Shown piece after piece: positions 26,218 to 34,778 of a stretch of 64,000 nucleotides of DNA. The position numbers and the translations under genes were made by a program. The stretch is from Streptomyces sp. Ag109_O5-1 (GTDB lineage: Bacteria > Actinomycetota > Actinomycetes > Streptomycetales > Streptomycetaceae): contig NZ_RKQF01000001.1 of NCBI RefSeq assembly GCF_003814875.1, positions 2,852,001-2,916,000 of the forward strand. The letters run 5' to 3'. Position 1 is the stretch's first letter; every line of letters starts with the position of its first letter. The notes under the pieces are model-generated. The model was not told the origin of the DNA, did not search any database, and saw only the letters and a program-made list of their open reading frames with translations.

Positions 26218-27555
26218 TCATCCCGCCAGGCTGAAACGCTCGAAGTGGATCTGCGGCTTGGACACGCCCAGGTCTCCCAGGGTGCGCAGCACCGCGTTCA
26301 TCATCGGGGGCGGTCCGCAGAGGAAGACGTCCCGGTCGGCGATGTCCGGCACCAGCTGGACCAGTTCGCGGGGGCCCAGCCTGTCGGGGACCGGCGGGCC
26401 GGTGACCAGGTGCAGCTCGGCGCCCTTGGCGACGGCGAGGTCGCGGAGTTCGCCGTAGAGGACGGCGTCGCGGTCCGTGCCGACGCGGTAGATGACGACC
26501 GTGTGGCCTTCGATGTCCTCCAGGAGCGCGCGGATCGGGGTGACACCGACGCCGCCCGCGATCAGCAGGGACTCGGTCTTCTGCCGGTGCAGGGTGGTGA
26601 AGGCGCCGTAGGGGCCCTCGGCGAAGACCCGGGTGCCGACCTTCAGGTGCCGCAGGGCGGCGCTGCCGTCACCGGCCGCCTTGGCGGTCAGGCGCAGGGT
26701 GCGGCCGTCGGGGGCGGCGGAGAGGGAGAAGGGGTTGGCCTGCCACCAGCGGTCCTTCGTCAGGAACCGCCAGAGGAAGAACTGACCGGCCTGCGCGCCC
26801 AGCTTGTCGAGGTCGCGGCCGGTGACATGGACCGAGACCACGTTGTCCGACTCGGGGACGACGGCGGAGACGCGGAACTGGTGGCGGTAGTTGCGCCACA
26901 GCGGGAGCACGGCACGGCCGAGGACCACCGAGCCGAGGGCGACCGCCCACACCGCGTACCAGTAGGCCGTCGCGGACGACGAGGCGGTGAAGGTCGTACC
27001 GACCGCGACCTGGTGGCTGAAGGCGAGTACCACGGCCACGTAGGTGTACAGGTGGATGAAGTGCCAGGTCTCGTAGGCGAGACGGCGGCGGGCGTAGCGG
27101 GCGGAGACGGCGCCGACCACGATGATGATGCCGAGGGCGACGGTCGCGCGGAGCACGCCCTCCGTCGTCTCGGCGAGGTCGACCAGCTCGCCGACCGGGC
27201 CGACGCCCGCGCCGTCGGCATAGCCGAAGCTGATGAAGACGGCGTGCGCGAGCAGCGTCCACAGCAGGGCGAAGCCGGTCCAGCGGTGCCAGGAGGTCAG
27301 CCGGTCCATGCCGATCCGGCGGTCGAGCCACGGCAGCCGGGCCACCAGCACCAGCTGGAAGGCCATGACGAGAGCGCCGTAGAGGCCGAAGAAGCGGCCG
27401 ATGACGATCAGGGCGTTGGAGGCGAAGCCCGCCTGGGCGAAGAAGTAGGCGACCACAGCCGCGTTCACGGCGAGCACGGCGTACAGGCCCGTGCGGGCCA
27501 CCACCCTGGGGCGTATCGCCGTGGGGGGCGCAGGGGGTGCTTGGACGGTCGTCAC
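26218..27555 (-). CDS. Ferric reductase-like transmembrane flavoprotein
   Basis: The 445-residue protein has six membrane helices (about 20-230) with heme-ligand His pairs in SWHRWTGFALLWTLLAH and WHFIHLYTYVAVVLAFSH. A cytoplasmic FNR-type unit follows with FAD motif NPFSLSAAP, nucleotide loop LIAGGVGVTPIRAL and CGPPPMM. It should move electrons from NAD(P)H through FAD and b hemes to the outer face. It is first in an operon with the FMN-binding protein and apbE. GTG 27553-27555 follows AAGGAG. It is divergent from the two-component system. Confidence 0.9.
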   Translation of the reverse strand: MTTVQAPPAPPTAIRPRVVARTGLYAVLAVNAAVVAYFFAQAGFASNALIVIGRFFGLYGALVMAFQLVLVARLPWLDRRIGMDRLTSWHRWTGFALLWTLLAHAVFISFGYADGAGVGPVGELVDLAETTEGVLRATVALGIIIVVGAVSARYARRRLAYETWHFIHLYTYVAVVLAFSHQVAVGTTFTASSSATAYWYAVWAVALGSVVLGRAVLPLWRNYRHQFRVSAVVPESDNVVSVHVTGRDLDKLGAQAGQFFLWRFLTKDRWWQANPFSLSAAPDGRTLRLTAKAAGDGSAALRHLKVGTRVFAEGPYGAFTTLHRQKTESLLIAGGVGVTPIRALLEDIEGHTVVIYRVGTDRDAVLYGELRDLAVAKGAELHLVTGPPVPDRLGPRELVQLVPDIADRDVFLCGPPPMMNAVLRTLGDLGVSKPQIHFERFSLAG

Positions 27556-27706
27556 GGGTCGGCAGCTCCTTGATCGGGTCCTGGGAGTCGAGCTTCACCC
27601 GCGGCTGCTGTCGTTTTCCTGTCGGACTGCTTTCAACTGGTTATCGATGTGTTCTCTGTGTGAGCACGGGTCTGGCGTCCACGACCGGGTGGCGCAATAT
27701 GAGCGG

Positions 27707-28402
27707 GTGGAAAAAGTACGACTCCTCGTCGTGGACGACGACCCGCCGATCGCCGACCTGGTCGCGACGGTCGCACGGTACGAGGGCTGGGAGGCGGTCA
27801 CCGCGTACTCCGGTGAGGACGCCCTGGCCAGGGTCGCCGAGTTCCGGCCGGACATCGTCGTGCTCGACCTGATGCTGCCGGACCTGGACGGTTTCGGCGT
27901 CCTGGACCGGCTGCGGCAGTCGGGGGCGATGGTGCCGGTGGTGTTCCTCACGGCGCGCGACGGGGTCGCCGACCGGGTCGCGGGGCTGACCCGGGGCGGG
28001 GACGACTACCTGGTCAAACCGTTCGCGGTGGAGGAGCTGATGGCGCGGCTGCGTACGGTGCTGCGGCGCAGCGCCGGACCCGGCTTCCAGCGCTCGGTGC
28101 TCCAGGTCGCCGACCTGACGATGGACGAGGACACCCGGGAGGTGCGGCGCGGCACCTGGCTGCTGTCCCTCACCCCCACCGAGTTCGAGGTGCTGCGCTA
28201 TCTGATGCGCAAGTCACCGACGGTACTCACCAAGGCGCAGATCCTCGACCATGTGTGGGAGTACGGCTTCGGCGGCCGTTCCAACGTCGTCGAGCTGGTC
28301 GTCAGCCGGCTGCGCCGCAAGATGGACGAGGCCGGCGGGGAGTCGCTGATCCACACCGTGCGCGGCTTCGGGTACGTGATCCGGCAGCAGGCGGCGGAGT
28401 GA
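27707..28402 (+). CDS. OmpR/PhoB-family response regulator
   Basis: The 231-residue protein has a receiver domain with acidic pocket VVDDD, phospho-acceptor in VVLDLMLPDLDGF and Lys in YLVKPFAVEEL, then a winged helix (LTPTEFEVLRYLMRKSPTVL, VSRLRRKMDE, VRGFGYVI). GTG 27707 is preferred because CAATAT (27695-27700) lies 6 nt before it, fitting a leaderless message; no ribosome site is visible. It overlaps the kinase gene and probably controls the divergent reductase operon as well as itself. Confidence 0.9.
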   Translation: MEKVRLLVVDDDPPIADLVATVARYEGWEAVTAYSGEDALARVAEFRPDIVVLDLMLPDLDGFGVLDRLRQSGAMVPVVFLTARDGVADRVAGLTRGGDDYLVKPFAVEELMARLRTVLRRSAGPGFQRSVLQVADLTMDEDTREVRRGTWLLSLTPTEFEVLRYLMRKSPTVLTKAQILDHVWEYGFGGRSNVVELVVSRLRRKMDEAGGESLIHTVRGFGYVIRQQAAE

Positions 28403-29844
28403 TAGGCCGGCTGCTGCGCTCGTACCGGAGCACCCGGCTGGGCACCCGGCTCGCGCTGGGGCTGGGGGCGCTGGCCCTGGTGGTCTTCGCGGTCGTCGGC
28501 ACGGCCCTGACCACCTATATGCGGGACTACCTGTCGGCCCAGCTCGACGACCAGCTCGGGCTCGCCCAGACCGCCCAGTCGAAGAGCATCGAGCAGAACG
28601 GCACCCTCCAGGGCAAGAAGTACTACCGCTGGTACTACGCCGTGTACGACGTCTCGGACGGCACCCCGGTGCTGCGCAAGCCCGAGGAGACCGGTGATCT
28701 GCCCCAGGACATCGGCGACCTCACTTCGGTGGCGAAGGCGCAGATAGCCGCGGGCACGGAGGTGCTGCGCACCGAGAACCTGACCGGCGAAGGCGAGTAC
28801 CGGCTGCGCGGCTGCGAGGTGGAGCCGGGGGTGGTGCTGGTCAGCGGGGCGCCGATGGACAGCATCGACGACACGGTACGACGGCTGGTCACGGTCCAGG
28901 TGGTGGCCTTCGGGCTGGCCCTGCTGGCGCTGGTGGTGATCGGCCGCCGGCTGCTGCGCAACGGCCTGCGGCCGCTGAGCGACATGGCGCACACCGCGCA
29001 CGGGATCGCCTCGCACAATCTGACGGAGTCGGCGGCCCGGCTGCCGCTGCGCGCGGACAAGCGGGGCGGCGGCGCGGAGGTGGAGGAGCTGCGCACCGCG
29101 TTCAACACGATGCTGGAGCACATCGACCACTCGCTGGCGGTCCGTGCCGAGGCGGAGCAGCGGCTGCGCCGGTTCGTCGCGGACGCCTCGCACGAGCTGC
29201 GCACCCCGCTGATGTCGGTCCGCGGCTACGCCGACCTCTTCCAGTACGCGGCCGCCAACCAGCCCGAGGAACGCGACAAGCACCTGGCCCGGCTGCGCGC
29301 CGAGGCGGCCCGGATGGGCGTCCTCCTCGACGACCTGCTGCTCCTCGCCCGCCTGGACGCGGCCGAGGTGGAGACGCCGCTGCGCCCCGAGGACACCGAC
29401 CTGGCGGAGCTGGTCCGGGAGGCCGCCGACGCCTTCCGCGCGGCCCGTCCCGACCATCCCCTGACGGTGTCCGTCGGCCCGGAACCGGTGCCGGTCCGCC
29501 TGGACCCGGTCCGGATCCGCCAGGTCCTGGACAACCTCCTCACCAACGCGGCGGTGCACACACCGACGGGTACACCGGTCGCCGTGACGGTCACCGTCGC
29601 CTCCGACTCGGCGTCGGTGGCCGTGACCGACCAGGGTCCCGGCATCCCGCCGGCCGACCGCGCCCGGGTCTTCGACCGCTTCTACCGCGTCGACAAGGCC
29701 CGCAGCCGCGATCGCGGCGGCAGCGGCCTGGGCCTGTCGGTGGCACGGGCGCTGGTGGAGGCACACGGCGGAACCATCGCGCTCGGCGACGCCTCGACGG
29801 ACACGACGGCCTTCACCCTGACCCTGCCCCGGCTGAGCGGGTGA
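28399..29844 (+). CDS. Sensor histidine kinase
   Basis: The 481-residue protein has membrane helix 1 (about 18-40), an extracytoplasmic sensor (about 45-155), helix 2 (about 158-180), HAMP, H-box FVADASHELRTPLMSVRGY, N-box VLDNLLTNAAVH and G-boxes DQGPGIPP and GGSGLGLSVAR. GTG 28399 overlaps the regulator stop as GTGA, so the pair is coupled. It is a complete, apparently active kinase. The signal is unknown; the neighbouring redox genes make a redox or envelope signal plausible. Confidence 0.9.
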   Translation: MIGRLLRSYRSTRLGTRLALGLGALALVVFAVVGTALTTYMRDYLSAQLDDQLGLAQTAQSKSIEQNGTLQGKKYYRWYYAVYDVSDGTPVLRKPEETGDLPQDIGDLTSVAKAQIAAGTEVLRTENLTGEGEYRLRGCEVEPGVVLVSGAPMDSIDDTVRRLVTVQVVAFGLALLALVVIGRRLLRNGLRPLSDMAHTAHGIASHNLTESAARLPLRADKRGGGAEVEELRTAFNTMLEHIDHSLAVRAEAEQRLRRFVADASHELRTPLMSVRGYADLFQYAAANQPEERDKHLARLRAEAARMGVLLDDLLLLARLDAAEVETPLRPEDTDLAELVREAADAFRAARPDHPLTVSVGPEPVPVRLDPVRIRQVLDNLLTNAAVHTPTGTPVAVTVTVASDSASVAVTDQGPGIPPADRARVFDRFYRVDKARSRDRGGSGLGLSVARALVEAHGGTIALGDASTDTTAFTLTLPRLSG

Positions 29845-30251
29845 GCACGGACCGCTGCGCATCCTCGCCCTCGTACCCCGCAGACGCCCCGTACCCCGCA
29901 GACGGCGGACGCCCGCCTCGGCGCGGGCGTATCCGCCGCTGAGCGGGGAGCCGGACAGGGCGGCCCCGCCGGCCGTGGTGACGACCACGCTGCCCGGCGT
30001 CGAGGACGAGCGGACCCGGCCGGTACACGCGGACGACGCCCTCCGCCACCGCTTCGTCGGTGGCGTCGGCGGCGACGTGCGTGACACCGTCCTCGGCGAG
30101 CAGGCCGGTGGCGACCGCGGCCGGAGAATCCGTCGCCGCTCCCTCGGAAAGTCCCTCGGAAAGCCTCTCGCGAAGTCCATCGAAAAGCCCGTCAGAAAGC
30201 CCTTCAGGAAGCCCTTCAGGAAGCCCCTCGGGAAGCCCCTCGGCGGAGAAT
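29845..30251. other. Intergenic region with tandem repeats and a possible gene relic
   Basis: About 400 bases lie between two convergent genes. On the minus strand 29975-30137 reads with strong GC-third-position bias (SPAAVATGLLAEDGVTHVAA and onward), but the frame lacks an upstream start codon and shifts near 29990. It looks like a decayed coding remnant of unknown family. A 12-bp repeat array follows at 30138-30245, and a short duplicated GTACCCCGCAGACG near 29872-29905. Confidence 0.45.
30138..30245. repeat. Degenerate 12-bp tandem repeat array
   Basis: About nine units of the form AAGCCCYTCRGG (for example AAGCCCTTCAGG twice running, then AAGCCCCTCGGG and AAGCCCCTCGGC) are stacked head to tail. 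The 12-bp period keeps all six frames open, so it reads as a tetrapeptide repeat in any frame; none has a convincing start. Confidence 0.75.
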
Positions 30252-31568
30252 TCAGGCCACCTCCATGTCCTCGTCGCCCTCCTCCTGCTCGGCCGGGCCC
30301 TGCCGGGCGTGCGGGCGGGCCGCCAGGACCGCGACGTCGTCCTCGGCGTTGCGGACGTCGAGGCGGGTGAGGATGGATTCGAGGAGGGCGTCGACGCCGA
30401 CGGCGGGGCTGAAGTGGAGGTCGGCGAGCCGGCGCAGGGAGCGGTCGATGTCCTCGCCCCGGTGCTCGACGAGGCCGTCCGTGAAGAGGACCAGGGCCTG
30501 GCCGGGTTCGAGCTGGTGGGTGGTCGCCTCGTAGCCGCCGAAGCCGGTGCCCAGGGGTGGGCCGACAGGGACCGGCAGGAGGGAGGTCCGGCCGTCCCAG
30601 GCGACCAGGGCGGGCGGGAGATGGCCGGCGCTGGCCAGGGTGACCTGGCCTCGGCTGGGGTCGACTCGCACGAGCAGGCACGTGGCGGGTCTTCGGTCCG
30701 CCTCGGCGGCGGCGATGTCGTCCATCTGGCGCAGCACCCGGTGCGGAGGCAGTTCGGAGGAGGCGATGTAGCGGAGCAGGGAGCGGTAGGCGTTCATGTC
30801 GACCGCGGCTTCGAGACCGTGGCCCATCACATCGCCGACGACGAGCAGCGTGCGTCCGAAATGCAGCCGTACGGTCTCGCACCAGTCGCCGCCGACCAGC
30901 ACCCGCCGGCCGGCCGGAAGGTAGCGGATCGCCACGTCCAGGTTCGGGTGCGGCCGGCCGGGTTCGGCGAGCAGGGCGCGCTGCAGGTCACCGGCGGTGC
31001 GGTTGACCTGCTCGTACTCCCGGGCGTGCCGGATGTGGGACGCGGCCCGTTCGGCGAGGAGGGCCAGCAGCTCGGCCTCCGCACGGGCGAAGGCGATCCC
31101 CTCGCGGGCGCACACCAGGACGCCGTACTGCTCGGATCCGCTGGTCAGGGGTACGCACAGGGCCGGGCGGGTACGGTCGGCGACCGGGCGGGACAGCCAG
31201 GGGTCCGCCCAGTGGTCGGCCGCCGGGGTTCCCGCGTCCCGGGCCACCGCCGTCGCCCAGCGGGCGTCGGGCAGCAGGTCGGTGTCGCCGGTGATCGCCT
31301 CGTAGCCGGAGACTTTCTCACCGACGCGCCGGATCACGGCCGCGCCGCCACCGGCGAGCCGTACCACCGCCCGGGTCAGTTCCGCGCAGGTCGTGGGCTC
31401 GTCGAGGGTGGTGCCGACACCGGCCGCCGCCGTCCGCAGCGCCTTGAGTGACGCGGCGGGACGGGCGCCCGCAGCGGCCCCGCCGCGTCCGCCCCGCCCG
31501 CCCGGGCCGTCGGCGGACGCGGGTCCCCTACGGGACTGGAACCATCGCGCGACACCCGACACCCTCAC
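30252..31568 (-). CDS. GAF-PP2C (SpoIIE-type) serine phosphatase
   Basis: The 438-residue protein has a Gly/Arg-rich N-terminus, a GAF-like domain (about 40-180) and a PP2C domain with GGDWCETVRL, VVGDVMGHGLEAA, LFTDGLVEHRGEDI and NAEDDVAVLA. The metal-binding Asp residues are all present. Such phosphatases usually act on anti-sigma-factor antagonists in stress or developmental switching. No anti-sigma gene is adjacent. Two in-frame GTG codons (31568 and 31562) could start it. Confidence 0.88.
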   Translation of the reverse strand: MRVSGVARWFQSRRGPASADGPGGRGGRGGAAAGARPAASLKALRTAAAGVGTTLDEPTTCAELTRAVVRLAGGGAAVIRRVGEKVSGYEAITGDTDLLPDARWATAVARDAGTPAADHWADPWLSRPVADRTRPALCVPLTSGSEQYGVLVCAREGIAFARAEAELLALLAERAASHIRHAREYEQVNRTAGDLQRALLAEPGRPHPNLDVAIRYLPAGRRVLVGGDWCETVRLHFGRTLLVVGDVMGHGLEAAVDMNAYRSLLRYIASSELPPHRVLRQMDDIAAAEADRRPATCLLVRVDPSRGQVTLASAGHLPPALVAWDGRTSLLPVPVGPPLGTGFGGYEATTHQLEPGQALVLFTDGLVEHRGEDIDRSLRRLADLHFSPAVGVDALLESILTRLDVRNAEDDVAVLAARPHARQGPAEQEEGDEDMEVA

Positions 31569-31622
31569 AGAATCTCAAACAGCGCCGAGACGGGCACCAG
31601 CCGCCCGCACCTGCACCCGCCG

Positions 31623-32072
31623 CCGCCCCTCACCGTCTTCGTGGTCGAGACGGTGCTGCTCGCCACCGCGGTCCTCGCCGCGCTGCGCATGCCGGTACGC
31701 CGCCCGGCCGCCCCCGCCGAGGGGGCCTGGATCCGTGTACCGGGCGTCCCGCACGGCGACGGCCGCCGGCTCGCCCTCGGCATCGCCGTGTTCGGGCCCG
31801 GCATCACCGCGAGGTCGTTCGTGCTCTCGCTCGGCCCGTCGCTGTTGTCCGGTCTGCTCGGTACGGCCGACCGGATCGTCGCCGGGTCCATGGCGTTCGT
31901 GATGTTCCTGACCGCGACCGGCGTGCAGTTCGCGGTGCGACGGCTGTCGAGGGGCATGATTCTCATCGCCGGAGCGGTCGCCACCGCGCTCGGTATGGTC
32001 GCGCTCGCCCTGGCCGCCGTCGGCGGCCTGACCGTCGTCGTCTCCCGGCGCAAGGTGGCCGATCTCGCGTGA
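31623..32072 (+). pseudogene. Relic of an MFS transporter
   Basis: The frame from about 31623 encodes TVFVVETVLLATAVLAALRM, a loop, VFGPGITARSFVLSLGPSLL and GSMAFVMFLTATGVQFAVRR, then AVATALGMVALALAA. These look like the middle helices of a 12-helix MFS protein. The N-terminal half is missing, there is no credible start or ribosome site, and the end (GGLTVVVSRRKVADLA) suggests an internal deletion. Confidence 0.6.
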
Positions 32073-32080
32073 CCGGCCGA

Positions 32081-32112
32081 CGCCGGGCCGGGCGCTCCCG
32101 CCCGGCCCGGCG
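32081..32112. terminator. Strong terminator between MFS relic and msrB
   Basis: A perfect 14-bp GC stem (32081-32094 with 32099-32112) closes a 4-nt loop CTCC. It separates convergent sequences and can terminate msrB-murC transcripts. Confidence 0.85.
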
Positions 32113-32131
32113 CTCCTTGCCGCGCCTGCGG

Positions 32132-32539
32132 TCAGCTCTCGTCCTCGGTCAGCCGCAGCGAGATCGAGTTGATGCAGTACCGCTGGTCGGTCGGGGTCGC
32201 ATACCCCTCGCCCTCGAAGACATGCCCGAGGTGCGAGCCGCAGCGGGCGCAGCGCGCCTCGGTGCGGACCATCCCGTGGGTGCGGTCCTCGACCAGTTCG
32301 ACCGCGTCCGTGTCCTTCGGGTCGTAGAAGGACGGCCAGCCGCAGTGGGACTCGAACTTGGTGGTGGAGGTGAACAGTTCGGCACCGCAGGCGCGACAGG
32401 AGTAGACGCCCTTGGTCTTGGTGTCGGTGTACTCACCCCTGAAGGCCGGCTCGGTCGCCGCCTGACGCAGCACGGCGTACTCGGCCGGCGTCAGCTCCGC
32501 CCGCCACTGCTCGTCCGGCTTCTCGACGTCGTACGACAT
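32132..32539 (-). CDS. msrB: Peptide methionine (R)-S-oxide reductase MsrB
   Basis: The 135-residue protein has two Zn-binding CxxC pairs (CRACGAELF, CARCGSHLGHVF), HCGWPSFYDP and the catalytic Cys in RYCINSISL. It reduces methionine-R-sulfoxide in oxidised proteins, in the cytoplasm. It lies 13 nt after murC on the same strand and is likely co-transcribed, ending at the terminator downstream. Confidence 0.96.
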   Translation of the reverse strand: MSYDVEKPDEQWRAELTPAEYAVLRQAATEPAFRGEYTDTKTKGVYSCRACGAELFTSTTKFESHCGWPSFYDPKDTDAVELVEDRTHGMVRTEARCARCGSHLGHVFEGEGYATPTDQRYCINSISLRLTEDES

Positions 32540-32552
32540 GACTCTCAGCCCC

Positions 32553-33941
32553 TCACTTCGCCAGGCGTTCCAGGATCCTCGGGCCCAGGTCGGTCACATC
32601 GCCCGCGCCCATGGTGAGAACCAGATCGCCCGGCTTCGACATTCCCGCGATCACGGTGGGGACCTCGTCCTTGTCGTGGACGGCGGTGACGTCGGCGCCG
32701 GCGGCCCGTGCCGCCTCGATGATCAGCTCGCTGGTGATCCCGGGGATCGGGTCCTCGCGGGCCGGGTAGATGTCGAGGACGACCGAGGCGTCCGCGAGGG
32801 CCAGCGCGTCGCCCATCTCCTTGCCCAGTTCCTGGGTGCGGGAGAAGAGGTGCGGCTGGAAGACGACCAGGATGCGGCTGTCACCGGCGGCGCCGCGCAT
32901 CGCCTCCAGGTCGGCGGTCATCTCGGTCGGGTGGTGGGCGTAGGAGTCGATCACCTGGACGCCCGCCGCCTCGCCCTTGAGCTGGAGGCGCCGCTTCACG
33001 CCGGTGTACGCGGCCAGGGCGGGTGCGAGTTCGGCGGCCGGGACCCCGAGGGCCACGCCCGCGGCCAGCGCGGCGACCGCGTTGTGCGCGTAGTGCCGGC
33101 CGGGGACGGAGACCGTGAAGGTCAGCTCGGTGCCGTCCAGCAGGACCGTGACCTGGCTCTTCAGGCCCTGCGGTACGACCGACAGCACGCGTACGTCGGC
33201 GTCGGCGGCCTCGCCGTACGTCACCGTGCGCACCTTGCCGGCGACCCGCCGGGTCAGCTCCCGGGCGCCCTCGTGGTCGGCGTTGACCACCAGCGTGCCG
33301 CCGGGCACGATCCGGCCCGCGAAGGTCTCGAAGGACTCGTAGATCTCGTCCATCGAGGCGTAGTTGGCGTGGTGGTCGAGCTCCACGTTGAGGACGATGG
33401 CGACCTCGGGCGCGTACTTGTGGAAGCTGCGGTCCGATTCGTCCGCCTCGGCGACGAAGATCTCACCCTCGCCGTGCAGGGCGTTGGAGCCGGGGGCGTC
33501 CAGGTCGCCGCCGATGGCGTACGACGGCTCACGGCCCAGCCCGGTCAGCGACACGGCCAGCATCGAGGTGGTCGTGGTCTTGCCGTGGGTGCCCGCGACC
33601 GCGACCGGCCGCAGACCGTCCATCAGGGCGGCCAGCGCGTCCGACCGGTGCACCACGGGGATGCCCAGCTCGGCCGCGCGCGCCAGCTCGGGGTTGTCCT
33701 CGCGGATCGCCGACGACACGACGACGCAGCTGGCGTCGTCCGCGAGGTGCTCCGCCGCGTGCCCGATGTGCACGGTGACACCCAGTGCGCGCAGCGCCTC
33801 GGCGGTGGCCGACTCCTTGGCATCACTGCCGGCCACCGCGGCCCCGCGCTGGGCGAGGATCTTGGCGATCCCCGACATCCCGGCGCCGCCGATGCCGATG
33901 AAGTGCGGTCGGTCCATGGCGGAAGGAAGGCCGGGTGCCAT
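32553..33941 (-). CDS. murC: UDP-N-acetylmuramate-L-alanine ligase MurC
   Basis: The 462-residue protein has the N-terminal UDP-binding motif HFIGIGGAGMSGIA, ATP loop AVAGTHGKTTTTSML, EADESDRSF, and the YAHHPTEM and DIYPAREDPIPG regions of MurC. It adds L-Ala to UDP-MurNAc in the cytoplasmic phase of peptidoglycan synthesis. It is a stand-alone copy outside the usual dcw cluster, as in other streptomycetes. It may start at the annotated ATG or eight codons later at MDRPHFIG. Confidence 0.96.
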   Translation of the reverse strand: MAPGLPSAMDRPHFIGIGGAGMSGIAKILAQRGAAVAGSDAKESATAEALRALGVTVHIGHAAEHLADDASCVVVSSAIREDNPELARAAELGIPVVHRSDALAALMDGLRPVAVAGTHGKTTTTSMLAVSLTGLGREPSYAIGGDLDAPGSNALHGEGEIFVAEADESDRSFHKYAPEVAIVLNVELDHHANYASMDEIYESFETFAGRIVPGGTLVVNADHEGARELTRRVAGKVRTVTYGEAADADVRVLSVVPQGLKSQVTVLLDGTELTFTVSVPGRHYAHNAVAALAAGVALGVPAAELAPALAAYTGVKRRLQLKGEAAGVQVIDSYAHHPTEMTADLEAMRGAAGDSRILVVFQPHLFSRTQELGKEMGDALALADASVVLDIYPAREDPIPGITSELIIEAARAAGADVTAVHDKDEVPTVIAGMSKPGDLVLTMGAGDVTDLGPRILERLAK

Positions 33942-34027
33942 GTAGTTCTCCCCAGAGACGGTACGTGCGAAAGCGTGCCTAGCCTATGCGCTCGGACCGC
34001 GGGAGCTTTGCAAGGGGCGCAGGCATC

Positions 34028-34089
34028 AGCGCCCCGTCAGGGGCGCTGGGGGTACCCCCGGCCGAAGGCTGGGGGAGGAACTGCGCGAC
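34028..34089. repeat. Dispersed intergenic palindromic repeat
   Basis: AGCGCCCC (34028-34035) pairs with GGGGCGCT (34040-34047). It is followed by GGGGGTACCCCCGG, GCTGGGGGAGG and AACTGCGCGAC. The same modules appear in reverse orientation at 43317-43370. It lies between murC and the next leftward gene. Confidence 0.75.
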
Positions 34090-34150
34090 AAGCCACGACG
34101 AAGCCGCACCCGCCGACGCACCGCACCCCTACGGCGCCCGGCGCGAACCC

Positions 34151-34624
34151 CTAGGCCTTGCTGTGCGAGAACAACTTGAGCACCGGCACCCCCACCTTGT
34201 GCCGCGCCCGGGACGCCCAGTCCCGGTGGAAGAACTCCTCCACATAGTGCGGATCCGTCAGCACGATCACCTCGTCCGCGCCGACCTCTTCCACCAGCTT
34301 CTTCAGCGCGTCCAGCGGATGGTCCTCGACCAGCCGCCCCTCCGCCGCGCTCCCCGCCGTCCGCAGAGCCGTCAGGGACACGTCCAGCGCCTGCTCGGCG
34401 GGCTCCTTCGCCGCGTCCCCCTCCGGCGTCTCCCGCTCGCGCGCGGCCTCGTCCAGTTCGCCGAGCGCGATGTCGTCGATGGCCCGCAGCAGACGGTCCG
34501 CCTGGTCGCCGCGGGGCTGGAGCAGCACATGGAAGGAGACCTGCTCGTCCCCGTGCAAGGTGGTGACGAACTCCACGTCGGCGGACGTCAGGGCCTTCTC
34601 GATCATCAGAACGCTTGTGAACAC
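34151..34624 (-). CDS. Conserved hypothetical protein with Usp-like C-terminal half
   Basis: The 157-residue product has an alpha/beta pattern ending in KKLVEEVGADEVIVLTDPHY and VEEFFHRDW, which resembles a universal-stress-type nucleotide fold, but no ATP loop is obvious. The middle (about 55-90) is Glu-rich and may be coiled. GTG 34622-34624 is chosen because AGAGG and AAGGAG lie just upstream; longer frames lack a ribosome site. The function is not known. Confidence 0.75.
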   Translation of the reverse strand: MFTSVLMIEKALTSADVEFVTTLHGDEQVSFHVLLQPRGDQADRLLRAIDDIALGELDEAARERETPEGDAAKEPAEQALDVSLTALRTAGSAAEGRLVEDHPLDALKKLVEEVGADEVIVLTDPHYVEEFFHRDWASRARHKVGVPVLKLFSHSKA

Positions 34625-34778
34625 CAGGCGCCTCTTCTCCTTAGAGGGCCGCTTCGACCCTCTGTCCTCCGTGGGGCCCAGCACCCCTGCGGAAACCATC
34701 CTGCCCCGTGATCGCACGGGTAGTGCCGGACTTAGTGTGCCCGTCCGAAGCTAAGCGGAACGACTGATTCCGCTGATT

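Noticed and set aside
30138..30245. Possible CRISPR array
   Set aside because: Units are 12 bp, contiguous and without spacers; no cas genes.
30060..31451. Plus-strand frame starting with Ser-Pro repeats
   Set aside because: The Ser-Pro run comes from the 12-bp array and the rest is antisense to the PP2C phosphatase.
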